Source: an uncultured Rhizobiaceae group bacterium | Lineage (GTDB): Bacteria; Pseudomonadota; Alphaproteobacteria; Rhizobiales; Rhizobiaceae | Direction: 5' to 3' | DNA: 64,000 bases | NCBI GenBank assembly: GCA_938010435.1 | Contig: CALLUS010000025.1 | Span: 1 to 64,000 of the forward strand | In this document: one piece after another, positions 45,672 to 54,769 of the stretch | Position numbering within the stretch: the first letter of the stretch is position 1 | How the letters are laid out: every line of letters begins with the position of its first letter | Translations under genes and position numbers: made by a program | The notes under the pieces: generated by a model | What the model was told of the DNA's origin: nothing | The model's input: the letters and a program-made list of their open reading frames with translations, nothing else | Databases searched by the model: none

Positions 45672-45932
45672 ATGCTGCAGGAAAATTCAGACAATCTTGA
45701 TGCGTTGATCCGCGAGGAAAAGCACCGCGTTGCACTGGAGTTTTTTCAAGATGCTTGGAACAGCGCCATTCAAGAAGGAATCGAACCTTCAATTCTTGCA
45801 GAATCTGCCATTGTGAATGCTCTCACCAACTTATCGAGTGCCGAAGGCGACGGCCCCGTCACCGCGTTGATCACAGATTTGCCTGATCGCAACGAAAGCG
45901 GCCATTTTATCGCAGATCGCAGCCTTCAATAA
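45672..45932 (+). CDS. Small conserved hypothetical protein
   Basis: An 86-residue acidic, mainly helical protein (LIREEKHRVALEFFQDAWNSAIQEGIEPSILAESAIVNALTNL) without signal or membrane segments. I recognise no named domain. The ATG at 45672 is used; a GTG at 45636 would add 12 residues. It follows the TIGR02301 gene by about 105 bases. Short proteins of this type, predicted to be helical hairpins, occur at this place in related genomes as far as I recall, but I cannot verify this here. Confidence 0.6.
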   Translation: MLQENSDNLDALIREEKHRVALEFFQDAWNSAIQEGIEPSILAESAIVNALTNLSSAEGDGPVTALITDLPDRNESGHFIADRSLQ

Positions 45933-46013
45933 GCTACCATTTCATTTTCGCTTTCAACGGTTGCTGTGCTACATTTACGGCAGTGTTACGAATGGACAGG
46001 TGAATTGAAGAAT

Positions 46014-46793
46014 ATGCCCCACACTGTTTGTAAATTATCGTTGGCCGCAGCCTTTACGTTGTGCATGTCGGTTACGCCTCATTTTATTGCCTCATCCCAT
46101 GCCGCTGAAACTATAAAAATAAAACGCATTGAAGTTCCCTTGGAACAATTAGAGGACGAACAAAGCGAAAACCGGTTGGCCCAGTCTTCAGAAGCGGAAG
46201 CCGAAACTGAAAATGAAGGGTTGGGCGTTCCCACTGACGAACTTCCGGAAACCCAGCCTGATGGCAGTTTGACGGCACAACCGGATTACTCAGAAAAACC
46301 TGATGACAAGACGACTGAAGGACCCTTGCCGGAAATTCAACGGGATTTTTCCAAGCTGCCAGAGCCTGTCAAACGTATGCGCAGTCTCATTCTTGAAGCC
46401 GCACGCAAAGGTGAAATTGAAAAACTGCGTTCGCTTATTGGCAGTGGTGAAACAGCTACAAATCTCTCTTTGGGAGAGCTGGAGGGTGACCCTATTGACC
46501 ATCTCAAGTCTCTTTCCGGGGACAATGACGGGTTGGAAATCCTCGGTATTCTCATTGAAATTCTAGAGATGGGATATGTGCACCTTGATGCAGGCACCGA
46601 CGATGAAATGTATGTGTGGCCGTATTTTTTCTCTTGGCCGATCAAATCTTTGTCTGCCGAACAAAAAGTAGAAATGTACACTGTCTTAACGGCGGGGGAT
46701 GTGGAAGATTCTGTCAATTTTGGCGGTTACATTTTCTATCGTGCAGGCATAAAACCAGATGGAAGCTGGAACTTTTTTGTCTCTGGCGATTGA
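46014..46793 (+). CDS. Secreted protein of unknown function
   Basis: A 259-residue protein with a Sec signal (hydrophobic about 7-30, cleavage near SHA). A disordered acidic stretch (about 35-105, rich in Glu, Ser and Thr) is followed by a folded C-terminal domain (about 110-259). That domain includes VKRMRSLILEAARKGEIEKLRSLIG and the aromatic YVWPYFFSWPIKSLSAEQKVEMY. The domain looks conserved rather than random, and the end (GIKPDGSWNFFVSGD) resembles a small beta domain. Function is unknown. ygfZ follows after 22 bases, so the two may be co-expressed. Confidence 0.72.
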   Translation: MPHTVCKLSLAAAFTLCMSVTPHFIASSHAAETIKIKRIEVPLEQLEDEQSENRLAQSSEAEAETENEGLGVPTDELPETQPDGSLTAQPDYSEKPDDKTTEGPLPEIQRDFSKLPEPVKRMRSLILEAARKGEIEKLRSLIGSGETATNLSLGELEGDPIDHLKSLSGDNDGLEILGILIEILEMGYVHLDAGTDDEMYVWPYFFSWPIKSLSAEQKVEMYTVLTAGDVEDSVNFGGYIFYRAGIKPDGSWNFFVSGD

Positions 46794-46815
46794 TCAACTG
46801 GTTTGAGATAAAAGC

Positions 46816-47628
46816 ATGAGCAAAACAGCCCTTTTAGACGACCGTGCATTGCTCGCCGTTTCCGGCGAAGAGGCAACAGAATTTTTGCAAAACCTTGTGA
46901 CCTGCGATGTGGAAAACCTTGGCTTTGACCAATCGACTTTCGGTTCACTTCTTACACCGCAAGGAAAAATACTCTTCGAGTTTATCATCACCAAACCTGA
47001 CAAAGGCTTTTTCCTAGATTGCCGCACAGACATGCGAGACGACCTTTTGAAGCGTTTAATGTTCTACAAGCTTCGAGCGGCTGTCGATCTTACTAAAGAT
47101 GAACGCAAAGTGTTTGTAGTTTGGAATGACGATGAAGAGGTTGACCCCCGGGCTGGAGAACTTGGCAACCGAATTTACGCTGACAACGCTGATACAAATG
47201 CGTCGTGCGAAGATTGGCACGCCCATCGCATATCAGTTGGCATTCCGGAACTGGGTGTGGATTTTCTCTCTTCATCAGCCTTTCCACATGAAGCGATGAT
47301 GGATCAATATTCCAATGCTGGTGTCGATTTCACTAAGGGCTGTTACGTGGGCCAAGAAGTTGTTTCACGGATGCAGCACCGGGGAACAACGCGCAGTCGT
47401 TTTGTACAAGTCATTGGCAATGCAACCCTACCGGAGTTAGGAACCGAGATTGTTGCCAATGAAAAGACCATTGGGAAGATGGGTAGTTCGCAAGGTGTAA
47501 ACGGATTGGCTTTGGTGCGGTTGGACAGAGCGACTACCGCACGCGATTTGGGCGCCTCAATCACCAGTGGGGTGGTTGAATTGGAACTGCAACTGCCGAC
47601 ATTTTATAACGGAGACTGGCCCAGTTGA
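46816..47628 (+). CDS. ygfZ: YgfZ-like folate-binding Fe-S maturation protein
   Basis: A 270-residue protein of the GcvT-like fold that, with tetrahydrofolate, assists repair or assembly of Fe-S enzymes such as MiaB. The signature KGCYVGQEVVSRMQHRG is near residue 175, and the N-terminal part (FLQNLVTCDVENL, FGSLLTPQGKILFEFII) is typical. It overlaps the HD-domain gene by four bases and heads a four-gene overlapping series. Confidence 0.92.
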   Translation: MSKTALLDDRALLAVSGEEATEFLQNLVTCDVENLGFDQSTFGSLLTPQGKILFEFIITKPDKGFFLDCRTDMRDDLLKRLMFYKLRAAVDLTKDERKVFVVWNDDEEVDPRAGELGNRIYADNADTNASCEDWHAHRISVGIPELGVDFLSSSAFPHEAMMDQYSNAGVDFTKGCYVGQEVVSRMQHRGTTRSRFVQVIGNATLPELGTEIVANEKTIGKMGSSQGVNGLALVRLDRATTARDLGASITSGVVELELQLPTFYNGDWPS

Positions 47629-48230
47629 ATAAGTCCGCAATTGAAGCACCGCGCGCTTGGCAACGCATGCTTTCGGGCCGCCGCCTCGATTTACTCGATC
47701 CATCACCGCTGGATGTGGAGCTTGAAGACATCGCCCATGGTTTGGCACGTGTGGCGCGTTGGAACGGCCAAACGTTTGGCGATAATGCCTTTTCCGTAGC
47801 TCAACATTCTTTGCTTGTGGAGCAGATCACGGCGCTGCTTTTGAAAACACCCACGCGCAAGGACCGGCTGTATGCCCTACTGCATGATGCGCCAGAATAT
47901 GTGATCGGTGATATGATCTCGCCCTTCAAATCCGTGATGGGTGGTGCTTACAAAGATGTGGAGCTAAGGCTGGAACAGGCCGTGCATGTGCGTATGGGAT
48001 TAGCTGCCGATATTCCAATGACTTTGAAAAAAACGATCAAAAAAGCCGATGGTATTGTGGCCTATTTTGAAGCCACAAAACTGGCCGGATTCTCTGAGAT
48101 TGAAGCACGTCAATTTTTCGCAACTCCCAAAGGTGTTGATCCTGACTCGCTGGACCTCACACCAATGCCCACAATCATGGCACAGCGTGCCTTTTTGAAG
48201 CGGGTTGCAGAAGTTGAAGAAATGCCATGA
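47625..48230 (+). CDS. HD-domain phosphohydrolase, YfbR-like
   Basis: A 201-residue metal-dependent hydrolase. The HD signature residues appear as FSVAQHSLLVEQI near residue 58 and LLHDAPEYVIGDMISPFK near residue 86, similar to the YfbR 5'-nucleotidase group. Substrate may be a nucleotide. The start is TTG overlapping the ygfZ stop by four bases, and the stop overlaps the phosphatase start by four bases. Confidence 0.88.
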   Translation: MNKSAIEAPRAWQRMLSGRRLDLLDPSPLDVELEDIAHGLARVARWNGQTFGDNAFSVAQHSLLVEQITALLLKTPTRKDRLYALLHDAPEYVIGDMISPFKSVMGGAYKDVELRLEQAVHVRMGLAADIPMTLKKTIKKADGIVAYFEATKLAGFSEIEARQFFATPKGVDPDSLDLTPMPTIMAQRAFLKRVAEVEEMP

Positions 48231-48748
48231 GCACAATTTTCGTTTGCCCATTATCTGCCTTGGACACCGTTCTTGCGGAAAGCGGTGCAACTCAGTTGAT
48301 CTCGTTGAGCGGCCCCGGGAAATCATTGGAAACTCCGGTTCAGATCAATGAAGGCCATTTGAAACTTGAATTCAATGACATCAACGAACCGCAAGACGGT
48401 TTGATCGCCCCTACCCCTGAACACGTACAGAGCATTTTGAATTTTGCAAGCACTTGGGATCAATCCCGACCATTAGTCATTCATTGCTGGATGGGAATCA
48501 GTCGCTCCACTGCCGCATTGGCAACAATTCTGCTGTTTCTATTACCTCATACAAAACCGGAAAAAATCGCGCAGTTGATCCGCAAAAAATCTCCCATGGC
48601 CACACCTAATCCGATGATGATTGGTCATGCAGACCAGTTCTTAAATTTAGACGGCATGTTTGTTTCAGCAATTGAAAACATTGGCCGCGGCTCAGACGCA
48701 TTTGAAGGCCGACCCTTTTCCATTTCATTGCTGGAAGCAAAGCAATGA
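48227..48748 (+). CDS. Tyrosine/dual-specificity-type phosphatase
   Basis: A 173-residue protein with the CX5R P-loop HCWMGISRSTA near residue 86, the hallmark of cysteine-based protein tyrosine phosphatases, and a preceding acidic loop. It could act on protein phosphotyrosine or on a small phosphorylated metabolite. It overlaps both neighbours by four bases, coupling it to the HD protein and to the NadQ-like regulator. Confidence 0.86.
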   Translation: MSTIFVCPLSALDTVLAESGATQLISLSGPGKSLETPVQINEGHLKLEFNDINEPQDGLIAPTPEHVQSILNFASTWDQSRPLVIHCWMGISRSTAALATILLFLLPHTKPEKIAQLIRKKSPMATPNPMMIGHADQFLNLDGMFVSAIENIGRGSDAFEGRPFSISLLEAKQ

Positions 48749-49737
48749 AAGCGGGATTGGAAATTGGCCTTCATGCCGTCGTCGTGGCTATCGCCGATGA
48801 CGAGCCGCAAGTCTTGATTATTCCTGAACCGCAAGCAAAATCCGGCACAGTATCCGCTCTCCCTTTTGGCCCGTTCGACCCTGAAAAACATCGCACGCTT
48901 GATATCGGTTTGCGCAATTGGGTGGAAGACCAAACGCGTCTTTCATTGGGCTATGTTGAACAGCTTTATACATTTGGCGATCAAGGCCGCATCCGTGCCG
49001 GCATTCAAGGTGACATAAACCTTGTATCTATCGGTTATCTTGCTCTGGTGCGAATTCCTAACAAAGACAGCACGAAGAACACGCTCAACTGGCAGGGATG
49101 GTATAGTTTCTTTCCTTGGGAAGATTGGCGCAATGGAACGCCATTGCTTTTAAGTGAAGTGCTCTTGCCTGCCCTTGCCGATTGGGTGCGCCAAGCGCCA
49201 GACCAAGCTTCTGGCACAGATGGCTTGGAAAGGTTGGCGCGGTTCAGGTTGGCATTTGGGTGCGACCTTCCAAAATCAGGAACTCCCACAATCAGCGGTT
49301 GGGATGAAGAGCGTGTTTTAGAACGTTACGAACTCATGTATGAAGCCGGATTGGTGGAAGAAGCCCTGTCCGACGGCAACGTGAAAACGCGGATGATCGA
49401 AAGTGCCAGTGGCCGCGTGATGCTGCATGATCACCGCCGTATTTTAGCAACTGCGATTGCCCGTCTACGAGCGAAGCTTAAATATCGACCTGTTGTGTTT
49501 GAACTTATGCCCAATGATTTCACATTAACCCAACTGCAAAGCACGGTTGAGATGTTATCGGGGCGTAAGGTTCATAAACAGAATTTCCGCCGCCTTGTGG
49601 AAAATGCGGAACTTGTGGAACCCACCGGAGCACAATCCTCACAAACTGGCGGACGGCCGGCAGCGCTCTATCGGTTCCGCAGAAAAATTCTAAGGGAACG
49701 TCCCGCCCCCGGATTGCGCATAGGTTCTCGTGGCTAG
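48745..49737 (+). CDS. nadQ: NadQ-like Nudix-related transcriptional regulator of NAD synthesis
   Basis: A 330-residue protein with an N-terminal Nudix-like domain (HAVVVAIADDEPQVLIIPEP..., about 1-150) that lacks a catalytic Nudix box, and a C-terminal winged helix (about 245-310, FTLTQLQSTVEMLSGRKVHKQNFRRLVENAE). This matches the NrtR/NadQ type of ligand-sensing regulator. Its gene meets the nadC stop tail to tail with a 2-base gap, and nadA carries a strong palindrome in its promoter. Assignment to NadQ is inferred from architecture and position. The regulated ligand is likely an NAD-related metabolite. Confidence 0.78.
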   Translation: MKAGLEIGLHAVVVAIADDEPQVLIIPEPQAKSGTVSALPFGPFDPEKHRTLDIGLRNWVEDQTRLSLGYVEQLYTFGDQGRIRAGIQGDINLVSIGYLALVRIPNKDSTKNTLNWQGWYSFFPWEDWRNGTPLLLSEVLLPALADWVRQAPDQASGTDGLERLARFRLAFGCDLPKSGTPTISGWDEERVLERYELMYEAGLVEEALSDGNVKTRMIESASGRVMLHDHRRILATAIARLRAKLKYRPVVFELMPNDFTLTQLQSTVEMLSGRKVHKQNFRRLVENAELVEPTGAQSSQTGGRPAALYRFRRKILRERPAPGLRIGSRG

Positions 49738-49739
49738 TT

Positions 49740-50615
49740 TTATTTAATTTTGATATCGAGACCGAGATCAAGAGTGGGTGCACTCATAGTAATTTTGCTG
49801 GTGGAGATCATATCAACGCCCGTCTCAGCAATTTCTTTAATCGTGTTGATATTCACATTGCCCGAAGCTTCGATGGGAATGCGTCCATCTACCATCGCAA
49901 CGCCCTCGCGCAATTGATTAAGACTCATATTGTCCAACATCACGACATCTGCACCTGCGTCCAAAACAATTTTTAACTGTTCCAGAGTGTCCACTTCCAC
50001 TTCAATTTTGACTAAATGTCCGGCAAAGGCGCGTGCGCCGTCAATCGCGGCTTTCACACCACCAGCCACAGCGATGTGATTGTCTTTGATTAAAATTGCA
50101 TCGTCTAAACCATAACGATGGTTAGAACCGCCGCCGCATTTAACCGCGTATTTTTCAAAAGCTCGAAGGCCCGGTATTGTTTTGCGCGTGCAGCACACTC
50201 TTGCATTCGTGTGTGCGATACGATCAGCAAATTGGCTGGTATATGTAGCAATGCCTGAAAGATGGCAGATGTAGTTCAACGCAACACGTTCTGCGCCCAG
50301 TACAGCGCGTGCCAGACCAGTGATACGCGCAATATCCTGCCCTGCTTTCACGCGATCTCCGTCTACAACTAAAGCTTCAAAAGAAATAGATGTATCCATT
50401 TCTTCAAATGCTGCCTTAGCGATATTTATGCCAGAAATTGTTCCATCTTCACGGGTGTTCATCACCGCTGTTGCCGTTGTATCAGCTGGAATTGTGGCAT
50501 CGCTGGTTAAATCTCCCGCTAAACCTAAATCTTCCTCCAGCGCTGCAATGACCGCTTGTTTGATCAAGACTGGAGATAAGGTCGGCGCATGTGGCTGTAT
50601 CTTGGAATTACTCAT
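49740..50615 (-). CDS. nadC: Nicotinate-nucleotide diphosphorylase (carboxylating)
   Basis: Third enzyme of de novo NAD synthesis: quinolinate plus PRPP to nicotinic acid mononucleotide. The 291-residue protein shows CCTRKTIPGLRAFEKYAVKCGGG near residue 135, DDAILIKDNHIA near 165 and IPIEASGNVN near 250, all active-site segments. The start is ATG at 50615; the upstream nadB stop is 16 bases away. Co-transcribed with nadA and nadB. Confidence 0.96.
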   Translation of the reverse strand: MSNSKIQPHAPTLSPVLIKQAVIAALEEDLGLAGDLTSDATIPADTTATAVMNTREDGTISGINIAKAAFEEMDTSISFEALVVDGDRVKAGQDIARITGLARAVLGAERVALNYICHLSGIATYTSQFADRIAHTNARVCCTRKTIPGLRAFEKYAVKCGGGSNHRYGLDDAILIKDNHIAVAGGVKAAIDGARAFAGHLVKIEVEVDTLEQLKIVLDAGADVVMLDNMSLNQLREGVAMVDGRIPIEASGNVNINTIKEIAETGVDMISTSKITMSAPTLDLGLDIKIK

Positions 50616-50631
50616 GATGATCTTTCACAAA

Positions 50632-52254
50632 TTATCTGGTTTGTAAGTCCGCTGCTGACACACCAGCAACGAGTTTTACAGCAAGCTCATCTGCCTGTTT
50701 CAACGTCATAAAACTGCGCTTTGCCAATTTCGGATTCTCGTCTGGCAGGTCTGACCGGTAATGCCCTCCACGACTTTCAAGGCGCATCAATGCAGAGACA
50801 GCAATCATTTTCGCAGTGATCAAAGCATTCTCAAACCTTTGATAGGTATTATTTTCCGCGATTTTTAAAATGCCTTTGAGACCTTCCAGCATACCTTCAG
50901 GTGTGCGGACCACGCCAAACTCTGCACTCATGATGGTTCGCAAACGCATCATATCTTTTGTATCTTTCGCAGGATCGGAATCATCATGGGATAGGGATTC
51001 TTCAGCCCAATTGTGCATTTGTGGTGCAGGCATCAGTCCTTGAATATCTTCGGCAATGCGCGCGGCAAACACGACCGCTTCCAATAACGAATTGGACGCT
51101 AAACGATTTGCACCATGGGCACCTGTTGAAGTCACTTCACCACAGGCCCACAAACCATCGAGAGAAGAGCGCCCATTGGCATCGGTCAGTATTCCACCCA
51201 TGAAATAGTGAGCGGCGGGAATGACCGGGATCATCTCTTTTGCAGGGTCGATGCCCGCATCTTCGCAATATCCAAAAACCGTTGGGAACTCTTCTTTGAA
51301 GTTTTCGCCGACCGCTTCCCGACAATCAAGGAATGCACCGCGTCCGGATTTCACTTCATCAAATATGCCCCGTGCCACAACATCACGAGGGGCCAGTTCA
51401 GCATCTTCGTGGAGCGGCAACATAAACCGCTCTCCCGCTGAATTGTGCAAAGTTGCGCCGTGACCGCGCAAGGCTTCTGTTGCCAGAGGCGATGGGTCTT
51501 TGCCCACGTCAATTGCTGTAGGGTGAAACTGCACGAACTCCATATCGGCAACGATAGCACCTGCACGTGCCGCCATACCAATGCCACCGCCACGCGCTTC
51601 GGAAGGGTTGGTTGTAATTTTGTACAAATGCCCCACGCCGCCAGCGGCCATGACCACGGCTTTGGCAGAGAGGTGCAATTTGTTTGGTCCCGTGCCAGCC
51701 TCATCGCGCGCAACAATACCGCTCACGGATTTGCCATTGCTCAAAACATCCTGAACCACATATCCTTCAAGCACACGAATGGATGGCGTCTCACGAACCG
51801 ATGTGACCAACGCCTCCATGATCGCACGCCCTGCCATATCTCCCTTTACCCGCACAATGCGGCTTTCAGAGTGTGCCGCTTCGCGCGACACGGCTAATTT
51901 ACCTTCAAGATCACGGTCAAACGGCACGCCGTATTCCAGCAAATCAGTGATCCGGTCTGCAGCTTGGGATGCCATCAAATGAGCGATGTGTTCATCCACA
52001 ATTCCAGCACCCGCTTCCAGCGTATCAGCCACATGTTTTGCAACTGTGTCGCCTGGAGAAACAGCCGCTGCAATACCCGCTTGCGCCCAGGCTGATGATG
52101 CACCGCGTCCAAGTGATGCTGCCGTCAATATTGTAACAGGCCGAGGTGCAAGTTTTAAGGCGCAGAATAGGCCAGCCAAACCACCACCGATAATGACCAC
52201 ATCATCATTTCCGGTTCCTGCCACAGGGCGAAGGAATGAGAGTTGTTCTGACAT
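50632..52254 (-). CDS. nadB: L-aspartate oxidase
   Basis: Flavoprotein that oxidises aspartate to iminosuccinate for quinolinate synthesis. The 540-residue sequence has the FAD-binding [13 protein letters not shown] near residue 22, the [14 protein letters not shown] motif near residue 50, [10 protein letters not shown] near 240, and [44 protein letters not shown] near 345-390, followed by the helical C-terminal domain. Twelve bases separate it from the small upstream gene. Confidence 0.96.
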   Translation of the reverse strand: MSEQLSFLRPVAGTGNDDVVIIGGGLAGLFCALKLAPRPVTILTAASLGRGASSAWAQAGIAAAVSPGDTVAKHVADTLEAGAGIVDEHIAHLMASQAADRITDLLEYGVPFDRDLEGKLAVSREAAHSESRIVRVKGDMAGRAIMEALVTSVRETPSIRVLEGYVVQDVLSNGKSVSGIVARDEAGTGPNKLHLSAKAVVMAAGGVGHLYKITTNPSEARGGGIGMAARAGAIVADMEFVQFHPTAIDVGKDPSPLATEALRGHGATLHNSAGERFMLPLHEDAELAPRDVVARGIFDEVKSGRGAFLDCREAVGENFKEEFPTVFGYCEDAGIDPAKEMIPVIPAAHYFMGGILTDANGRSSLDGLWACGEVTSTGAHGANRLASNSLLEAVVFAARIAEDIQGLMPAPQMHNWAEESLSHDDSDPAKDTKDMMRLRTIMSAEFGVVRTPEGMLEGLKGILKIAENNTYQRFENALITAKMIAVSALMRLESRGGHYRSDLPDENPKLAKRSFMTLKQADELAVKLVAGVSAADLQTR

Positions 52255-52266
52255 CGTATCTTCGTC

Positions 52267-52617
52267 CTAGAAAAGTTCTTCGCCGGTTTCACGCACCGGG
52301 TCTGGAAAATCGCGATAAAGCGCAAATTTGATTTCGTGGATTTTGGAATTCACACCGAAATGCATAACTTCTATTTCACCGCTGCGTTTGGCCGCAACGT
52401 TAAAAGCTGCATCCAACTGCGCCATATTTTTAACTTCAATTAACAGTTGAAATTCGCCCAGTTCTTTTGGCGTTAAACCAAGTTTGCTGCGCAGCAGACG
52501 CCAGCTTTCGATCTTCTTTCCCGCAACCAAATTATCCATCATTCGTGTCAACTCTGACACAAATTCAAGGTCTTTAGTTCCGGGCTTCAGACCGAAGAAG
52601 GCTTGGTAAACATCCAT
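52267..52617 (-). CDS. Uncharacterised protein within the nad operon
   Basis: A 116-residue soluble protein lying seven bases after nadA and twelve before nadB. No signal peptide or membrane segment. It starts MDVYQAFFGLKPGTKDLEFVSELTRMMDNL and looks alpha/beta, with a ferredoxin-like strand-helix pattern (LGEFQLLIEVKNMAQLDAAF, then EVMHFGVNSKIHEIKFALYRDFP). I do not recognise a named enzyme, though similar proteins accompany nadA-nadB in related alphaproteobacteria as I recall. A stabilising, regulatory or channelling role in quinolinate formation is possible, and nothing more can be said from sequence. Confidence 0.8.
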   Translation of the reverse strand: MDVYQAFFGLKPGTKDLEFVSELTRMMDNLVAGKKIESWRLLRSKLGLTPKELGEFQLLIEVKNMAQLDAAFNVAAKRSGEIEVMHFGVNSKIHEIKFALYRDFPDPVRETGEELF

Positions 52618-52624
52618 CCTGATA

Positions 52625-53716
52625 TCAGTTTTTCAAGTTGACCATACGCTCAACAGCGAGTTTAGCTTTTTCGGCCATCAACGGATCAACATTCACTTCC
52701 TCTTTCATCTCCAACAAGCTGTCGAGAATCTTGGGCAATGTGATGCGCTTCATGTGAGGACAGAGATTGCACGGCTTGATGAATTCAACGCCCGGCGCCT
52801 GTTCTTGAATATTGGAAGCCATTGAGCATTCTGTCACCAACAGCACTTTCGCACCCGGCTTTTGACCCAGCGCATAATCAATCATACCTTTGGTTGATCC
52901 AGTGAAGTCTGCAACGGCTGTCACCGTAGTCGGGCATTCCGGGTGTGCTATAATTTGAATGTCAGGATCGGCTTCTTTGTAAGCTAGTAATTCTTCTGCA
53001 GTGAAACGCTCATGCACTTCGCAATGGCCTTTCCACGTGAGGATTTTGACCTTGGTTTGAAGGGCTACATTTTGTGCCAGATATTCGTCAGGAATAAGCA
53101 ATACTTTATCAACGCCAAAGCTCTCCACCACCTGCACGGCGTTGGAGGATGTGCAGCACACATCACTTTCCGCTTTCACATCTGCTGACGTATTAACATA
53201 GGTGACAATCGGCACACCGGGATTGGCTTCACGCAGCAAACGCACGTCTTCACCTGTGATGGAATCCGCCAGCGAACACCCTGCCCGCATATCTGGGATG
53301 AGAACGGTTTTAGCAGGGTTTAGAAGTTTTGATGTTTCCGCCATGAAATGCACACCGCATTGGATGATCACATCAGCTTCTACGCGCGTGGCTTCCATCG
53401 CCAATTGAAGGGAATCGCCTGCGATATCCGCCACACAGTGATAGATCTCCGGTGTTTGATAGTTGTGCGCTAGAATTGCCGCATTGCGTTCTTTTTTCAG
53501 CTTATTGATCGCATAAACATAAGGCGCATGAACCGGCCATTCAATTTCGGGAATGTGATGCTTCACTTTTTCGTAAAGCGGGGCCGTCGCTTCAGCGACT
53601 TCTTGAGTATATTCTAAAGATGGGCGTTCCAAACGCTTGAAACGTTTGCCGCCTGAGAGAGTGATATCGCCCCGTGCATCGGCGCTTGCGTTTGTTGCCT
53701 GATTGATCGCAACCAT
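52625..53716 (-). CDS. nadA: Quinolinate synthase
   Basis: A [4Fe-4S] enzyme condensing iminosuccinate and dihydroxyacetone phosphate to quinolinate. The 363-residue protein has three cluster-type cysteine contexts: [11 protein letters not shown] near residue 115, CCTSSNAV near 185 and [10 protein letters not shown] near 320. The ATG at 53716 has GGAGAA at ideal spacing; an ATG at 53740 lacks one. First gene of the nad operon. Confidence 0.96.
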   Translation of the reverse strand: MVAINQATNASADARGDITLSGGKRFKRLERPSLEYTQEVAEATAPLYEKVKHHIPEIEWPVHAPYVYAINKLKKERNAAILAHNYQTPEIYHCVADIAGDSLQLAMEATRVEADVIIQCGVHFMAETSKLLNPAKTVLIPDMRAGCSLADSITGEDVRLLREANPGVPIVTYVNTSADVKAESDVCCTSSNAVQVVESFGVDKVLLIPDEYLAQNVALQTKVKILTWKGHCEVHERFTAEELLAYKEADPDIQIIAHPECPTTVTAVADFTGSTKGMIDYALGQKPGAKVLLVTECSMASNIQEQAPGVEFIKPCNLCPHMKRITLPKILDSLLEMKEEVNVDPLMAEKAKLAVERMVNLKN

Positions 53717-53757
53717 AGTCAATTCTCCATCAACACCCATGAGCGGGTATTTCTATA

Positions 53758-53793
53758 TATACTCAATATGAGTATAACTCTCACATAAAACAA
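53758..53793 (-). promoter_or_regulatory. nadA promoter with palindromic operator
   Basis: A perfect 19-base palindrome, TATACTCAATATGAGTATA (53758-53776), lies about 40 bases upstream of the nadA ATG. On the minus strand TTGTTT (53793-53788) and CATATT (53770-53765) are 17 bases apart, so the dyad covers the -10 box. Repression by the neighbouring NadQ-like protein is the obvious inference. Confidence 0.75.
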
Positions 53794-53888
53794 GTCCGAC
53801 ACACATCGGACCTGCTTTTCAATACGTGAGTGAACGGGCGTTCGCAACTGCATTGGTTTGAATTTCCAACAAGAATTGTTAATTGGGA

Positions 53889-54656
53889 TTAAACGAAGTT
53901 AACGCTCACTTCGCCGAAATCTCCGAACTTTGCAGAGACAATTTTTCCCGCTTCACCGGGGACTGCAGCTGTACAAGTTCCTGTTGAAACCCACTGCCCT
54001 GCTTGGATACGCTCACCTTTGGCTGCAAGTTGTTCCGCCAACCAAACGATGGAATTGATCGGATCGCCCATAACAGGCTTGCCATTGCCGGTTTGAACAA
54101 TCACACCATCCACCATAGATTCCACAACTGCGTTTGCGAAATCTTGATTTGCCCAATCACTCACTTCGGGACCGACGACAAATGCAGCATTGCCGCCGAA
54201 ATCCATCGTTACGCCTACGCCATTGGCAAAATCGGGATTACCGATGCAACGACCGATCACTTCAATGGCCAAATGCACGGTATCAATAGCGGCGGTTGCC
54301 GTTTCCACATTTATCGCTTCGCCATTTGCGGGAAAGTCTTTTGCCATTTTGAAGGCATATTCAGGCTCAACCGCGCCGACACATGGTGTTTTCTTCAAAT
54401 CGTCACCAGATGCCATGACACCCACTTCGGCCATTGGACCATAGAACGGACTGTCTATACCAAACCCTTTTTGCGCAGCTTCATTGGTTGCACCAACTTT
54501 CCAGCCAACGCTTTGTGAACCCAATTGAGCAAAAGCTTCCGCTTGTATGTCCATGGCGTCGTCGCGTGTGGGGGCAGGATCGGGCCAAGCCATGTGTGTT
54601 TGTTCGCCGGATTTGCGCGCAGCCATAATGTGCGTCGCCATTTCAGATTTATTCAT
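53889..54656 (-). CDS. 2-keto-4-pentenoate hydratase/fumarylacetoacetate hydrolase-family protein
   Basis: A 255-residue enzyme similar to MhpD-like hydratases of meta-cleavage pathways. Supporting segments are SVGWKVGATNEAAQKGFGIDSPFYG near residue 43, AVEPEYAFKMAKDFP near 92 with the metal-binding acidic residues, and QAGQWVSTGTCTAAVPGEAG near 220. No other ring-cleavage genes are nearby, so the substrate is undetermined. The ATG at 54656 has AGGAT upstream. It is divergent from an MFS transporter across a 113-base gap and may be regulated together with it. Confidence 0.85.
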   Translation of the reverse strand: MNKSEMATHIMAARKSGEQTHMAWPDPAPTRDDAMDIQAEAFAQLGSQSVGWKVGATNEAAQKGFGIDSPFYGPMAEVGVMASGDDLKKTPCVGAVEPEYAFKMAKDFPANGEAINVETATAAIDTVHLAIEVIGRCIGNPDFANGVGVTMDFGGNAAFVVGPEVSDWANQDFANAVVESMVDGVIVQTGNGKPVMGDPINSIVWLAEQLAAKGERIQAGQWVSTGTCTAAVPGEAGKIVSAKFGDFGEVSVNFV

Positions 54657-54769
54657 TGGGAATGATCCTTCACATAAATTATTTGAATGGTTGTAATGAA
54701 AAACTTTCATTCGCACAGCCCGCAAATTCAGATAAGTTTGCATTCATTGGACTTACAGGAATCTGTCAC

